42,353 bases of DNA from Nitrospirota bacterium (GCA_016201765.1 JACQCE010000039.1:1-42353), one strand, 5' to 3'. Counted from the stretch's first letter, positions 17,234 through 26,576 are shown. The notes: a model not told the origin generated them from the letters alone. Numbers and translations: made by a program.

Positions 17234-18589
17234 ATGCGCGCGCGGATTTTCGGACTGGAAAACGAATACGGCCTGATTTTTTTCCCCAACGGCCGGGTCT
17301 ATCTCCCGATGGAGAAGATACTCGGCTACATCTTTGAAGGGTTGATCCCCAACAGCTGGCCCTCCAATGCGTTCCTGACGAACGGGGCGCGCTTCTACCA
17401 GGACACCGGGTGCCATCCCGAATATTCGACGCCGGAGTGCGACAATCTGCATGATCTGGTGACCCACGACAAGGCGGGCGAGCGGCTGCTGGAAGCCTGC
17501 CTGCCGGTGGCGGAGCGGCGGCTCAAGGACGAAGGGCTGAGCGGGACGATCTACATTTTCAAGAACAACACCGATTCGATGGGCAACACCTACGGGTGTC
17601 ACGAGAACTACCTGATGCGCCGGGAGCTCGATTTTTGGCGGGTGACGGAACAGTTGATCCCGTTTTTCGTCACGCGGCAGATCTACACCGGCGCGGGCAA
17701 GGTGAGCAAGGTGGCGGGCAAGGCCCATTTTTTCATCTCCCAGCGGGCCCAGCACATCCACGAAAAAACCTCCTCGTCCACCACCTCGTCGCGCAGCATC
17801 ATCAACACCCGCGACGAGCCGCACGCCGATGCCGAAAAGTACCGCCGGTTGCACATCATCGTCGGGGATTCCAACATGTCCGAGCCGTCCACCTTCCTGA
17901 AGGTCGGCACGACCGCGCTGGTGCTCGGCCTGGTGGAGGAGGGGGCCGGGATCGCGGGCGTCGAGCTGGAGGACGCGGTGCGGTCGATCCGCGACATTTC
18001 ACGGGATCTGACGCTGAAGAAGAAAATGAAGCTGGAGGACGGCCGGGAGCTGACGGCGATCGAGATCCAGCGGCTCTATCTGGATCAGGTGGCCCGCTAT
18101 GTCGCGCGACTCGGCGATCCGGAGGCGGACGAGTTGGTCGCGCAATGGGCGTCGGTGCTCGATCAACTGGAACGGGAGCCGATGGGGCTGGGGCGCACGG
18201 TGGATTGGATCGCCAAATACCGGCTCATGACCGGGTACATGGAAAAGAAGGCCTGCACGTGGGACGACCCCCGGATCGCCCTGGCCGATCTGCAGTATCA
18301 TGACGTCGACCGGAAACGGGGACTCTATTATTTGCTGGAGCGGGACCGGCAGGTCGACCGGCTGACGACGGATGACGAGATCGAGCGGGCCATGAGCACG
18401 CCGCCCCAGACGACCCGGGCGAAGGTCCGGGGTGATTTCATCAAATTCGCCAAGGAGCGCAACCGGTCGTACACCGTCGACTGGACCTATCTGAAACTCA
18501 ACGGCTATTGGGAAGAGACCATTCTGTGCATGGACCCTTTTGCGGCCACCAACAAACGGGTGGACGAATTGATTTCGGCTTCCCGATGA
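17234..18589 (+). CDS. pafA: Pup-protein ligase
   Basis: PafA uses ATP to activate the Pup C-terminal Glu and links it to substrate lysines. The 451-residue protein has the PafA N-terminus RIFGLENEYGLIF, the active-site region FYQDTGCHPEYSTPECDN, IYIFKNNTDSMGNTYGCHENYL, and INTRDEPHADAEKYRRLHIIVGDSNM. The C-terminal domain includes YTVDWTYLKLNGYWEETILCMDPF. The ATG at 17234 is chosen rather than a start at 17171 because it gives the family N-terminus and has a G6 run (17221-17226) 7 nt upstream. Its stop overlaps the next gene in an ATGA. It completes the pupylation set in this operon. Confidence 0.95.
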   Translation: MRARIFGLENEYGLIFFPNGRVYLPMEKILGYIFEGLIPNSWPSNAFLTNGARFYQDTGCHPEYSTPECDNLHDLVTHDKAGERLLEACLPVAERRLKDEGLSGTIYIFKNNTDSMGNTYGCHENYLMRRELDFWRVTEQLIPFFVTRQIYTGAGKVSKVAGKAHFFISQRAQHIHEKTSSSTTSSRSIINTRDEPHADAEKYRRLHIIVGDSNMSEPSTFLKVGTTALVLGLVEEGAGIAGVELEDAVRSIRDISRDLTLKKKMKLEDGRELTAIEIQRLYLDQVARYVARLGDPEADELVAQWASVLDQLEREPMGLGRTVDWIAKYRLMTGYMEKKACTWDDPRIALADLQYHDVDRKRGLYYLLERDRQVDRLTTDDEIERAMSTPPQTTRAKVRGDFIKFAKERNRSYTVDWTYLKLNGYWEETILCMDPFAATNKRVDELISASR

Positions 18590-19551
18590 CGGAACGCAAG
18601 AGCCATCCCGGCCGGCGATTGGCGCTCGGCGCGGGAATCGCGTTGATCCCGGCGGTGTTGTTCGGTTTGGGAGGCGGGCCGGCGCCGTCATCGGCTGCGG
18701 GGGCTGCTGGGGCTGCCTCCGCCACGCCCGCGATTGCCTCCAAAGTCGTGATCGAACCGGCCGCGTTGAAGGGACGGCAGGGGGACGTGGTCGCGCTGGC
18801 ACTGGCGCTGCCGGCCCCGGACGCCGCGGCGGCCGGCGGGCAGGCCGTGCCGGTCGGCCGGTTGGGCGATCATGAGGTCCCCTTTTTCCGTCTGGATGAC
18901 GCCGGGCGGTTCGGCGCGTTGGTGGGCATCGATCTCGACGCGCCGACGGGCAAGCAGACGTTGATTGTGACACTCGGCGACCGGACGGTGGCGAAGGTGC
19001 CGGTCCTGATCCAGGCGCAGCACTTTCCCACCCAGACGCTCACCGTGCCGGACGAAATGGTCCATCTGGATGACGAGACGCTGGCCCGCGTCAAACAGGA
19101 GCAGCAGCAGGCGCTGACCGCCATGGCGCCGGTGACGCCCAGCCGGTGGTGGTCCGGCTCCTTTGTGGTGCCGACGGACGGCCCCCAGATGGGCAGCTTC
19201 GGCAAACGCCGGATCATCAACGGCGAGCCGCGTAATCCGCACTCGGGCGAGGATTTTTCCGCGCCCGAGGGCAGCCAGGTGGTGGCTGCCAACGATGGCG
19301 TCGTCTGTCTGGTCAGCGACCATTTTTTCAGCGGCCACAGCATCTTCATCGACCACGGCGACGGACTCTACACCATGTACTTTCACCTGTCCAAAGTTTC
19401 GGTGGAGCCGTCGCAGCACGTTCACAAGGGGCAGGTGATCGGCCTGGTCGGATCGAGCGGTCGGGCCACGGGTCCCCATCTGCACTGGGGCGCCCGGCTC
19501 AACGGCGCCCGGATCAATCCGCTGGAACTGACCCGCCTCGCATTTCAGTAA
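18586..19551 (+). CDS. M23 family metallopeptidase (LytM-type, exported)
   Basis: M23 peptidases cut peptidoglycan cross-bridges or, when degenerate, activate amidases. The 321-residue protein has a basic N-terminus and a hydrophobic segment (LALGAGIALIPAVLFGLGGG), probably a signal peptide or anchor, followed by an Ala/Pro linker. A beta-rich middle domain (about residues 50-170) precedes the LytM domain. Zinc ligands are visible in NPHSGEDFS (H and D) and in the C-terminal PHLHWG, with the catalytic HKGQVIG and YFHLS segments between them. The domain therefore looks enzymatically competent. ATG 18586 overlaps the pafA stop by 4 nt, so it is probably co-translated with the proteasome operon. 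Confidence 0.9.
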   Translation: MTERKSHPGRRLALGAGIALIPAVLFGLGGGPAPSSAAGAAGAASATPAIASKVVIEPAALKGRQGDVVALALALPAPDAAAAGGQAVPVGRLGDHEVPFFRLDDAGRFGALVGIDLDAPTGKQTLIVTLGDRTVAKVPVLIQAQHFPTQTLTVPDEMVHLDDETLARVKQEQQQALTAMAPVTPSRWWSGSFVVPTDGPQMGSFGKRRIINGEPRNPHSGEDFSAPEGSQVVAANDGVVCLVSDHFFSGHSIFIDHGDGLYTMYFHLSKVSVEPSQHVHKGQVIGLVGSSGRATGPHLHWGARLNGARINPLELTRLAFQ

Positions 19552-19552
19552 T

Positions 19553-19783
19553 AGCAGGCCGTTGAAAAAGTCCACCTGCGGCGTTTACCTCGAATCGAAG
19601 ATGAGAGGAATGTCCGATTCTCGGTACAAGCCCGGCCCCTCGGGAATCCTCATCCGACCACCGCTCTGCGAGAGGGTCGGACTCCGGTTCCCTCGGGGCC
19701 TGCGGCCTCCGGGTACCCGCGAGAGCGGGTGGCGGAGCTTTTTGACCGGCCTGCGCAAAGAGCACATTTTTCAATATCCTGCT
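19553..19783. repeat. MITE-like element with nested inverted ends
   Basis: The 303-nt gap after the M23 gene holds a structured element. The left end AGCAGGCCGTTGAAAAAG (from 19553) matches, in inverted form, an inner right end (GGAGCTTTTTGACCGGCCTG, 19734-19753). It also matches an outer right end (TTTTTCAATATCCTGCT, 19767-19783). Inside is a stem ACCCGC-GAGA-GCGGGT (19715-19730). I recall similar GCAGGC...GAAAAAGTCC elements as abundant in Nitrospira-like genomes. No target duplication or transposase is visible. The rest of the gap (19784-19854) holds the next gene's promoter. Confidence 0.7.
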
Positions 19784-19794
19784 GGTTTGCCGAT

Positions 19795-19823
19795 TTGCCG
19801 GGATCGACAAAGGCGGCTATACT
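19795..19823 (+). promoter_or_regulatory. promoter of the 19855 gene
   Basis: TTGCCG (19795-19800) and TATACT (19818-19823) are spaced by 17 bp, directly downstream of the MITE-like element. The predicted start near 19830 gives a 25-nt leader carrying GGAGGG (19842-19847). Confidence 0.65.
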
Positions 19824-19854
19824 TTTTTATAAGGATTGTGCGGAGGGTGAACCG

Positions 19855-20436
19855 ATGGCGGAACCGGTTCCACAGCACCATTCTCTGCGTGGGTTGTTTC
19901 AGACGCTCACGGAGCGCAGTTTTCTGGAACGATTGGGCTGGCCCGACTGGGGGATCGTCGGCTATGTCAGCGATTTGTTGACCGAGTCGGTGCAACCCGA
20001 CCGACTGTATCCGATCCAGGAGGAGACGGGGCGGCCCCTGGTGGAACTGTCGGAAATGCTGGAGGAGGCCGCCGCCTGCGCCCGCGCACAACCGCCGGAA
20101 CGGGAACGGGAGGTGCACCGGCGGATCGGCGACTACACCCTGGTCATGACGGGACTCTTTCCGGAGGGTGTCACACGACTGCGGACGATCGTCATCGGCC
20201 GGCCGGACGCCCTGCTGGACTACGTGAAAGTGGGAAAACGGGCCTACCGGCTGGCGGCGGAGACAACGGAGGAATCGACGGCCGATCCGGTCGCCCGCCG
20301 GACCCTGGTGCCGCTCTTCCGGCGGCTCTCCTCGCAGTTTGAGGTCTGCGTGCTGGGGCTGGGGTATGTGAAACAGGAACTGGCCGAATTGCGGATCTCG
20401 CAGGACCCGCGTTTGCGGCGATTGTTGCCGAACTGA
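19855..20436 (+). CDS. unrecognised conserved-looking soluble protein
   Basis: I do not recognise this 193-residue protein. It has no signal peptide or membrane segment. It alternates charged helices (HHSLRGLFQTLTERSFLERL, LVELSEMLEEAAACARAQ) with a central beta-rich stretch (DYTLVMTGLFPEGVTRLRTIVIGRPDALLDYVKVGKRAYRLAA). The C-terminal helix region is PLFRRLSSQFEVCVLGLGYVKQELAELR. It has its own good promoter and a strong Shine-Dalgarno sequence (GGAGGG), and its codon use matches its neighbours, so it is very likely a real gene. A PilZ gene follows after 49 nt, which allows a shared transcript and perhaps a link to c-di-GMP signalling. That link is inference only. Confidence 0.75.
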   Translation: MAEPVPQHHSLRGLFQTLTERSFLERLGWPDWGIVGYVSDLLTESVQPDRLYPIQEETGRPLVELSEMLEEAAACARAQPPEREREVHRRIGDYTLVMTGLFPEGVTRLRTIVIGRPDALLDYVKVGKRAYRLAAETTEESTADPVARRTLVPLFRRLSSQFEVCVLGLGYVKQELAELRISQDPRLRRLLPN

Positions 20437-20485
20437 CATCGGGGAGCGGCGGCCGGTCATCCCGGCCGTGGGAGCAGAATTCAGC

Positions 20486-20845
20486 ATGGAGAAACGGCCC
20501 GCCAAACGCGAACTCAAACGACTCTTTGTGAGATTCGGCATGGAACTGCCCACCTATGTCGGCTACACGACGGACATCTCGGCCACGGGGTTGTTCATCA
20601 AATCGAGCACCATCTTCCCGCCCCAGACAGTGTTGAAAATCGCGCTGACGCTTCCCGATGAACGGGTGGTGTTTTTGTCCGGCGTGGTGATGTGGTCCAA
20701 GCGGGTGCCGCCGCAGCTGGCCAGACTCGTGCGCAAAAACGGCATGGGTGTCCGGCTGCAACAACCGGCGCAGAACTACCTGGAGCTCTTTGCCGCCGGC
20801 GTCGCACAGGGGCGGCAGGAACACGAAGAACACGAAACGGATTAG
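20486..20845 (+). CDS. PilZ domain protein (c-di-GMP receptor type)
   Basis: PilZ domains bind the second messenger c-di-GMP and then act on partners in motility, surface behaviour or envelope processes. The 119-residue single-domain protein shows the RxxxR motif as RELKR near residue 10 and the (D/N)xSxxG motif as DISATG around residue 30. Beta strands FIKSSTIFPPQTVLKIAL and GVVMWSKRV follow, and KNGMGVRLQ closes the barrel. Both ligand motifs are intact, so binding is likely. ATG 20486 is chosen with GGAGCAG upstream rather than GTG 20468. Its stop overlaps the convergent gene by 4 nt. Confidence 0.88.
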   Translation: MEKRPAKRELKRLFVRFGMELPTYVGYTTDISATGLFIKSSTIFPPQTVLKIALTLPDERVVFLSGVVMWSKRVPPQLARLVRKNGMGVRLQQPAQNYLELFAAGVAQGRQEHEEHETD

Positions 20846-21549
20846 AGCAGTTTGTCGTTGATCGTGATGGGCGTCTGCGCCCGGAGATTGGCCAGAAAGG
20901 CCATGACCGCCCGTTCTTCTTTCTGCTGTCGGACGGCGTCCGGGGAGGGGGGAGCCGGCGGTGGAGGCGTGTTCTTGTCGGGGCTCTGCGGCGCGGGAGG
21001 CGCCGGCGCAGGCTGCTCCTGGGGCAGCAAGGCGGTGGAGGTGCGTACGGCGGCGCGGGCCTTGTCAGCGAGCAGTTGCAGCCGCTGGGCTTCCTCGAAC
21101 CGTTGCGGCGTCCAGTGGTTTCTCAGCAGCGTCTGTTCGTAGACGGTCGGATCGAATTGTCCCGCGCGTTGGAAGGCGGGGATTTTGACCAACTGGGCGG
21201 TTAGCTCCTCATCGGTGACCGACAGGCCGAGCCGGTCGGCCGTCAGCCGCCAGAGCCGTTCGTCGATCAACTGGTTGACCACCGTATGTTTCAAATCCAG
21301 CTGTTTGAGCAACTCTGGCGTGAACTGGTCCTTGAAAATGTTCTGGTAGGCCTCATAGGTCCGCCGGTAGGCGTCCTCGTATTCCTGCAGCGGGATGGAG
21401 GCGCCCGCGACCGTGGCCACGACGCGCGTGTTCGACGGCGTGAAACCGATCCACCCCATCGAGATGATGAAAATGGCGATCAGCAGGCCGAAGATGGTGC
21501 GGAGCACCCAGGGATTTTCAACGGCGCGTTGACGAATGAACCGGATCAT
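20842..21549 (-). CDS. SurA N-terminal/PpiD-like membrane-anchored chaperone without a PPIase domain
   Basis: This 235-residue protein starts MIRFIRQRAVENPWVLR, followed by a membrane helix (about residues 15-36, IFGLLIAIFIISMGWIGF). A SurA_N-like helical region comes next: VAGASIPLQEYEDAYRR, LKHTVVNQLIDERLWRLTADRLGLSVTDEEL, then FDPTVYEQTLLRNHWTPQRFEE. PpiD and SurA normally continue into parvulin domains. Here the chain ends in a Pro/Ala/Gln-rich linker and a short helix, so no peptidyl-prolyl isomerase activity is expected. The ATG at 21549 is chosen over 21585 because it matches the PpiD-like N-terminus. It probably holds unfolded envelope proteins at the membrane. Confidence 0.8.
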   Translation of the reverse strand: MIRFIRQRAVENPWVLRTIFGLLIAIFIISMGWIGFTPSNTRVVATVAGASIPLQEYEDAYRRTYEAYQNIFKDQFTPELLKQLDLKHTVVNQLIDERLWRLTADRLGLSVTDEELTAQLVKIPAFQRAGQFDPTVYEQTLLRNHWTPQRFEEAQRLQLLADKARAAVRTSTALLPQEQPAPAPPAPQSPDKNTPPPPAPPSPDAVRQQKEERAVMAFLANLRAQTPITINDKLL

Positions 21550-21625
21550 GCCGCCATCATACGGAAACAGGTTCGATGATTGCAAGCCGGCTGCCGATCA
21601 TGACATGTCGTCGGGCGGTCATTGC

Positions 21626-21654
21626 TTGCGCGCTTCCAGGCACTGTATTATAAT
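21626..21654 (+). promoter_or_regulatory. promoter immediately upstream of the RDD gene
   Basis: TTGCGC (21626-21631), a 17-bp spacer and a perfect TATAAT (21649-21654). The predicted start near 21661 is only about 2 nt before the GTG start codon at 21663, which implies a leaderless mRNA. Confidence 0.65.
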
Positions 21655-21662
21655 GGCACATT

Positions 21663-22202
21663 GTGAATGATGGCGCCGCGATTTCACGAGCCGATTCCAT
21701 TGACGACGCCCCGTCGGGCGGCGTCCGCCGTTCGGTTGAAACGGCCGGACAACCGGCCGTGGAGGCGGGGGGCGGGGCTGATTCGCTCGATCTGAAAGCC
21801 GATTATCTTCCGCGGTTGGTGGCGCGGATCATCGATCTGCTGGCCGCGGCGGCATTGGCCCAGATGGTCAAACCGGTGGGATTTCTGGCGGGCCTCACGT
21901 ATGTGTTGATCGCCGACGGCGTGATGCCCGGCCGCAGTCCGGGCAAGGCCGTGATCGGATTGCGGGTCGTGGGCGATGACGGCCGGCCGGCCGGCCTGCG
22001 GGAGTCGATCCTGCGCAATGTGCCGCTCGGTGCGGCGTTTCTCCTGAGCGTCATTCCGTGGATCGGATGGGTCCTGGCCGGTGCGGTGATCGTGCTGGAG
22101 GGGTTGTTGGTCGTGGGCAATGAGCGGGGCCGCCGTCTTGGCGATGAGGTGGCCCGGACGCATGTCATGAACACGCGGAGCGAGCGCAGTCCCGGCTGGT
22201 GA
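21663..22202 (+). CDS. RDD family membrane protein
   Basis: RDD proteins are small multi-helix membrane proteins, some linked to ion or osmolyte transport and many of unknown role. The 179-residue product has a polar N-terminal 45 residues, then YLPRLVARIIDLLAAAALAQMV with the conserved Arg and Asp of the family. The hydrophobic helix FLAGLTYVLIADGVM follows, then PGRSPGKAVIGLRVV and a last helix pair GAAFLLSVIPWIGWVLAGAVIVLEGLLVV. GTG 21663 is the first in-frame start after the upstream promoter and has no Shine-Dalgarno sequence; it may be used leaderless. It lies upstream of mreB but is separated by a hairpin. Confidence 0.82.
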   Translation: MNDGAAISRADSIDDAPSGGVRRSVETAGQPAVEAGGGADSLDLKADYLPRLVARIIDLLAAAALAQMVKPVGFLAGLTYVLIADGVMPGRSPGKAVIGLRVVGDDGRPAGLRESILRNVPLGAAFLLSVIPWIGWVLAGAVIVLEGLLVVGNERGRRLGDEVARTHVMNTRSERSPGW

Positions 22203-22245
22203 AGGCGGATGCGCAAGCGAATAACAATGAGGTTTTCTCCCAATT

Positions 22246-23341
<1,096 letters not shown>

Positions 23342-23344
23342 CGC

Positions 23345-24193
23345 ATGCGCTGGTCGTGGCTCACCCGAACGCGGGGGTTGGCGGTCCTGGCGGGCGTGGC
23401 CTTCCTGTTGATCCTGTTTTCTCCCCAGATTCAGCGTCGTCCCTCGCTGCTCATCGAGCAGCCGTTGCTGTTGATCGAATCGTGGCTGCAGCGCGCGGTC
23501 GGCGGGGTGCGCATGGTCACCGGACAGTTCACGGACCGGTACGTCGATCTGTGGGGCCTCAGCGATGAGAACAGTCAGTTGCGGGGTGAAGCGGCGCGTC
23601 TGCGGCAGGAGGTCACCCAGTTGCAGGAGCAACTCAACGCGGCCGGGCGGCATGATGCGCTGGAGGCGTTTGGGAAGGAGCTGGCGGGCCGGGCGATCGT
23701 GGCTGACGTGATCGGACGCGATCCGACCAACTGGTATCAAACCGTGTTGATCAGCCGCGGCCAGCGGGACGGCATCGTTGTGGACATGGGCGTGGTGGTG
23801 CCGGACGGCGTCGTCGGGCGGGTCATCAAGGTGATGCCCAAAACCGCCGTCGTCCTCCTGGTTTCCGACCGGAACAGCGTGGTGCCCGGCATCACCCAGC
23901 AGGGACGGGATGAGGGGTTGATCGAGGGCGCGGGCGGCGGGCGGCTGCGGATGAAATACGTCTCCACGCTCGCCGAGGTGCCCATCGGCGAGCTGGTCAT
24001 CACATCCGGATTGGCCGGCACGTTTCCCAAGGCGCTGCGCATTGGCACCGTCAGCGCGATTGAACGCATGCCCGATGCGATCAGCCAGCAATTGCTGTTG
24101 ACCCCGGCCATCAATCTGAACCGGCTGGAGGAGGTGCTTGTGCTGCCCCTGCCGGAACGGGAGACGGGCCAGGAGCCGGAGGGAAAGAAGTGA
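23345..24193 (+). CDS. mreC: rod shape-determining protein MreC
   Basis: MreC is a bitopic periplasmic scaffold that activates PBP2-RodA. The 282-residue protein has a short cytoplasmic start, a membrane helix (GLAVLAGVAFLLILFSPQI), and a coiled coil (ENSQLRGEAARLRQEVTQLQEQL). The beta-rich core follows, with the family segments VIGRDPTNWYQTVLISRGQRDGI, VVPDGVVGRVIKV, VVLLVSDRNSVVPGI and ELVITSGLAGTFPKALRIGTV. It starts 4 nt after mreB and overlaps mreD by 4 nt (GTGA). Confidence 0.95.
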   Translation: MRWSWLTRTRGLAVLAGVAFLLILFSPQIQRRPSLLIEQPLLLIESWLQRAVGGVRMVTGQFTDRYVDLWGLSDENSQLRGEAARLRQEVTQLQEQLNAAGRHDALEAFGKELAGRAIVADVIGRDPTNWYQTVLISRGQRDGIVVDMGVVVPDGVVGRVIKVMPKTAVVLLVSDRNSVVPGITQQGRDEGLIEGAGGGRLRMKYVSTLAEVPIGELVITSGLAGTFPKALRIGTVSAIERMPDAISQQLLLTPAINLNRLEEVLVLPLPERETGQEPEGKK

Positions 24194-24693
24194 ACGCGCT
24201 GGTGCTGATCGGTCTGTGTCTGCTCGTGGTGCCGCTGCAGATGCAGGTGGCGGGGCTGATTGCCGTGGCGGGCGTGCGGCCGGATCTGCCTGGCGCGCTG
24301 CTCTACGGCATCGGCGTGGTCGGCGGGCCGTGGGTGGGCGGCGCCGCGGGTCTGGTGGTCGGCTTGCTGATGGATCGGTTCAGCGCGGGCGTGGTCGGAC
24401 CGCAGGTGGCCGCAAAAATCTGCATCGGCGTGGTCGGCGGGCTGCTGGGGCGCCGTTTGCTGCTGGCCGACGCGCGGACGCACGGCGGCCTGTCGCTGGC
24501 GCTGTTTCTCCTGCAGGGCATCTGGATGACCGTGACGATCTGGTGGCGGACCGGGAGCGGCTGGCGGGAGCTCTATCTGACAGCCGTTCCGGAGGCGTGT
24601 TATACTGCGGGTATCGTCATGATCGGCCTCTGGCTGGTGCGGCGGCGGATCGGCGAACAGGCGGAACGGCTTACGCTGCTGGTTGATCGATGA
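24190..24693 (+). CDS. mreD: rod shape-determining protein MreD
   Basis: MreD is the polytopic membrane component of the elongasome and binds MreC. The 167-residue protein is hydrophobic with five to six predicted helices, starting LVLIGLCLLVVPLQMQVAGLIAV. It carries the family-like segments RPDLPGALLYGIGVVGGPWVGGAAGLVVGLLMD and AAKICIGVVGGLLG. Identification rests largely on topology and position between mreC and mrdA, since MreD is poorly conserved. It uses a GTG start that overlaps the mreC stop, and its own stop overlaps mrdA in an ATGA. Confidence 0.88.
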   Translation: MNALVLIGLCLLVVPLQMQVAGLIAVAGVRPDLPGALLYGIGVVGGPWVGGAAGLVVGLLMDRFSAGVVGPQVAAKICIGVVGGLLGRRLLLADARTHGGLSLALFLLQGIWMTVTIWWRTGSGWRELYLTAVPEACYTAGIVMIGLWLVRRRIGEQAERLTLLVDR

Positions 24694-26576
24694 GTTACAT
24701 CTCGTCCCCCCAGGACCAGGTCAGGGCGCTCCATGACCGCCTGCTCTGGATGACGGTGGCCCTCTGCGGCGCCGTGATGCTGCTGGTGATCCGGCTCTGG
24801 GGTCTTCAGGTCTGGTACGGCGACTACTACCATCAGCTTTCCGAACAAAACCGCCTGCGCCATGTGCCGATCCAGGCCCCGCGCGGGCTGGTCTATGACC
24901 GCGCCGGCCGTCTGCTGGTGACCAACGTGCCCAGCCTGAACCTCTACGTGGTTGAAGAAGACATGACCGATCCGGCCGCCACGATCACGGAAATCAGCCG
25001 CACACTGGGCTGGCCGGAGGAGGAGGTCAGGGGGCGGTTGAGCAACCGCCGCCGGTCGGCCTACCTGCCCGTGTTGATCAAGCAGGGGCTCAGTCTGGCC
25101 GAAGCGGCCCGGCTGGAAGCCCATCGTCTGACCCTGTCGGGACTGAAGATCGAAGTGGAGGCGCGGCGCCGCTATCTGTACGACTCGATGGCGTCGCACC
25201 TGCTGGGATACGTCGGCGAGGTGACGGCCGAGCAGATCGAAAACGCGAAGGGCGACACGGCGTCCCCGGGCACCATCATCGGCCAATCGGGACTGGAAGC
25301 CAGCTATGACCACTGGCTTCGCGGCCGGGACGGCCTCAAACGGATCGAAGTGGATGCGCTGGGTCACGAGCGGCGGGTGGTCGACGCGGTGGAACCGGCC
25401 CGGGGTGATGATCTCTACCTGACGATCGATATGGAGCTGCAGCGCGTGGCGGAAGAGGCGCTGGGGGGTCGGGCCGGCGCGATTGTCGCGGTCGACCCCG
25501 GTTCGGGCGACGTGCTGGCCATGGTCAGCCACCCCGCCGTCGATCCCAATCTGCTCTCCGGCAGCATGAGCACGACCGAATGGAACCGGCTGGTCAACGA
25601 CCCCGACCATCCCCTGACGAACCGGGTGGTCCAGGGGGTCTATCCGCCGGGGTCGGTCTTTAAAATTCCGGTGGCCGCTGCGGCGCTCGAATCGGGACAG
25701 ATCCGTCTGGACGACCATCTCTTCTGCCAGGGCGGTTTGCAGTTCGGTCGTCGGTTCTTCCGGGATTGGAAGGCGGGGGGCCATGGCAATATCAGCATGA
25801 TCGATGCGATCGCCCAGTCGTGTGACGTCTATTTTTACCGCCTGGGCTCGATGATGGGGGTTGATACCATCGCCAAATACGCCGCCGAGTTCGGCCTGGG
25901 ACAGCCCAGCGGGATCGCGCTGGGCTCGGAGCGGCGCGGCGTCATTCCCTCCACCGAATGGAAGGCGAAGGCGATCGGCGAGCCGTGGTATCCGGGCGAG
26001 ACGCTGTCGGTCGCCATCGGACAGGGTTACGTGGGCGTCACGCCGCTGCAGATGGCCGACCTGGTTGCGGTGGTGGCCAGCGGCGGCGCGCGGTATCAGC
26101 CCCATCTGGTCAGGGCGATCCAGGATCGCGCCAGCGGCCGGCGGGTTGATTTTCCGCCGGTGCGGCTGGCCGATGCGGCGGTGGGGTCGAAGACGCTTCA
26201 GATCCTGCGGCGCGCGCTGACCGCCGTGGTGCAGGATGAGCACGGCACAGGCGGTTCCGCCCGATCGAAACTGGTGTCGATCGGCGGCAAGACGGGGACG
26301 GCGCAGGTGGTGGGCAGTCAGCCCGGTGTGGGCCAGGTCAAGGCACCCAGCGGGTTTGAAGATCACGCCTGGTTTGTGGCGTTTGCCCCGGTCGAGTCGC
26401 CCACGATCGCCGTCGCCGTGCTGGTGGAGCACGGCGGGCACGGCGGGTCGGCGGCCGCGCCGCTCGCCAAGCGGGTCATTGAAAGCTATCTGCGGCCGTA
26501 CATGCCGTCCCCCCCGCCGGCGCCGCCCGGCGAGATCACCGAATCCCGGCCGGTTGGCCGGCCGCAGAGAGGATGA
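24690..26576 (+). CDS. mrdA: penicillin-binding protein 2
   Basis: PBP2 is the class B transpeptidase of the rod system and works with the RodA glycosyltransferase. Visible are an N-terminal membrane helix (MTVALCGAVMLLVIRLWGLQ), the dimerisation/pedestal region with RLRHVPIQAPRGLVYDRAGRLL, and the transpeptidase domain. The nucleophile is S322 in PPGSVFKI (SxxK), the second motif is SCD in AQSCDVYFYRLG, and the third is KTG in GGKTGTAQVVG. The 628-residue length is normal, and the C-terminus ends in a Pro-rich tail. It overlaps both mreD and rodA by 4 nt. Confidence 0.95.
   Translation: MSYISSPQDQVRALHDRLLWMTVALCGAVMLLVIRLWGLQVWYGDYYHQLSEQNRLRHVPIQAPRGLVYDRAGRLLVTNVPSLNLYVVEEDMTDPAATITEISRTLGWPEEEVRGRLSNRRRSAYLPVLIKQGLSLAEAARLEAHRLTLSGLKIEVEARRRYLYDSMASHLLGYVGEVTAEQIENAKGDTASPGTIIGQSGLEASYDHWLRGRDGLKRIEVDALGHERRVVDAVEPARGDDLYLTIDMELQRVAEEALGGRAGAIVAVDPGSGDVLAMVSHPAVDPNLLSGSMSTTEWNRLVNDPDHPLTNRVVQGVYPPGSVFKIPVAAAALESGQIRLDDHLFCQGGLQFGRRFFRDWKAGGHGNISMIDAIAQSCDVYFYRLGSMMGVDTIAKYAAEFGLGQPSGIALGSERRGVIPSTEWKAKAIGEPWYPGETLSVAIGQGYVGVTPLQMADLVAVVASGGARYQPHLVRAIQDRASGRRVDFPPVRLADAAVGSKTLQILRRALTAVVQDEHGTGGSARSKLVSIGGKTGTAQVVGSQPGVGQVKAPSGFEDHAWFVAFAPVESPTIAVAVLVEHGGHGGSAAAPLAKRVIESYLRPYMPSPPPAPPGEITESRPVGRPQRG

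Noticed and set aside
19562-19981. 139-codon frame across the MITE-like repeat
   Set aside because: It reads through inverted repeats and out of frame into the 19855 gene, with no ribosome-binding site. The repeat explains the sequence better.
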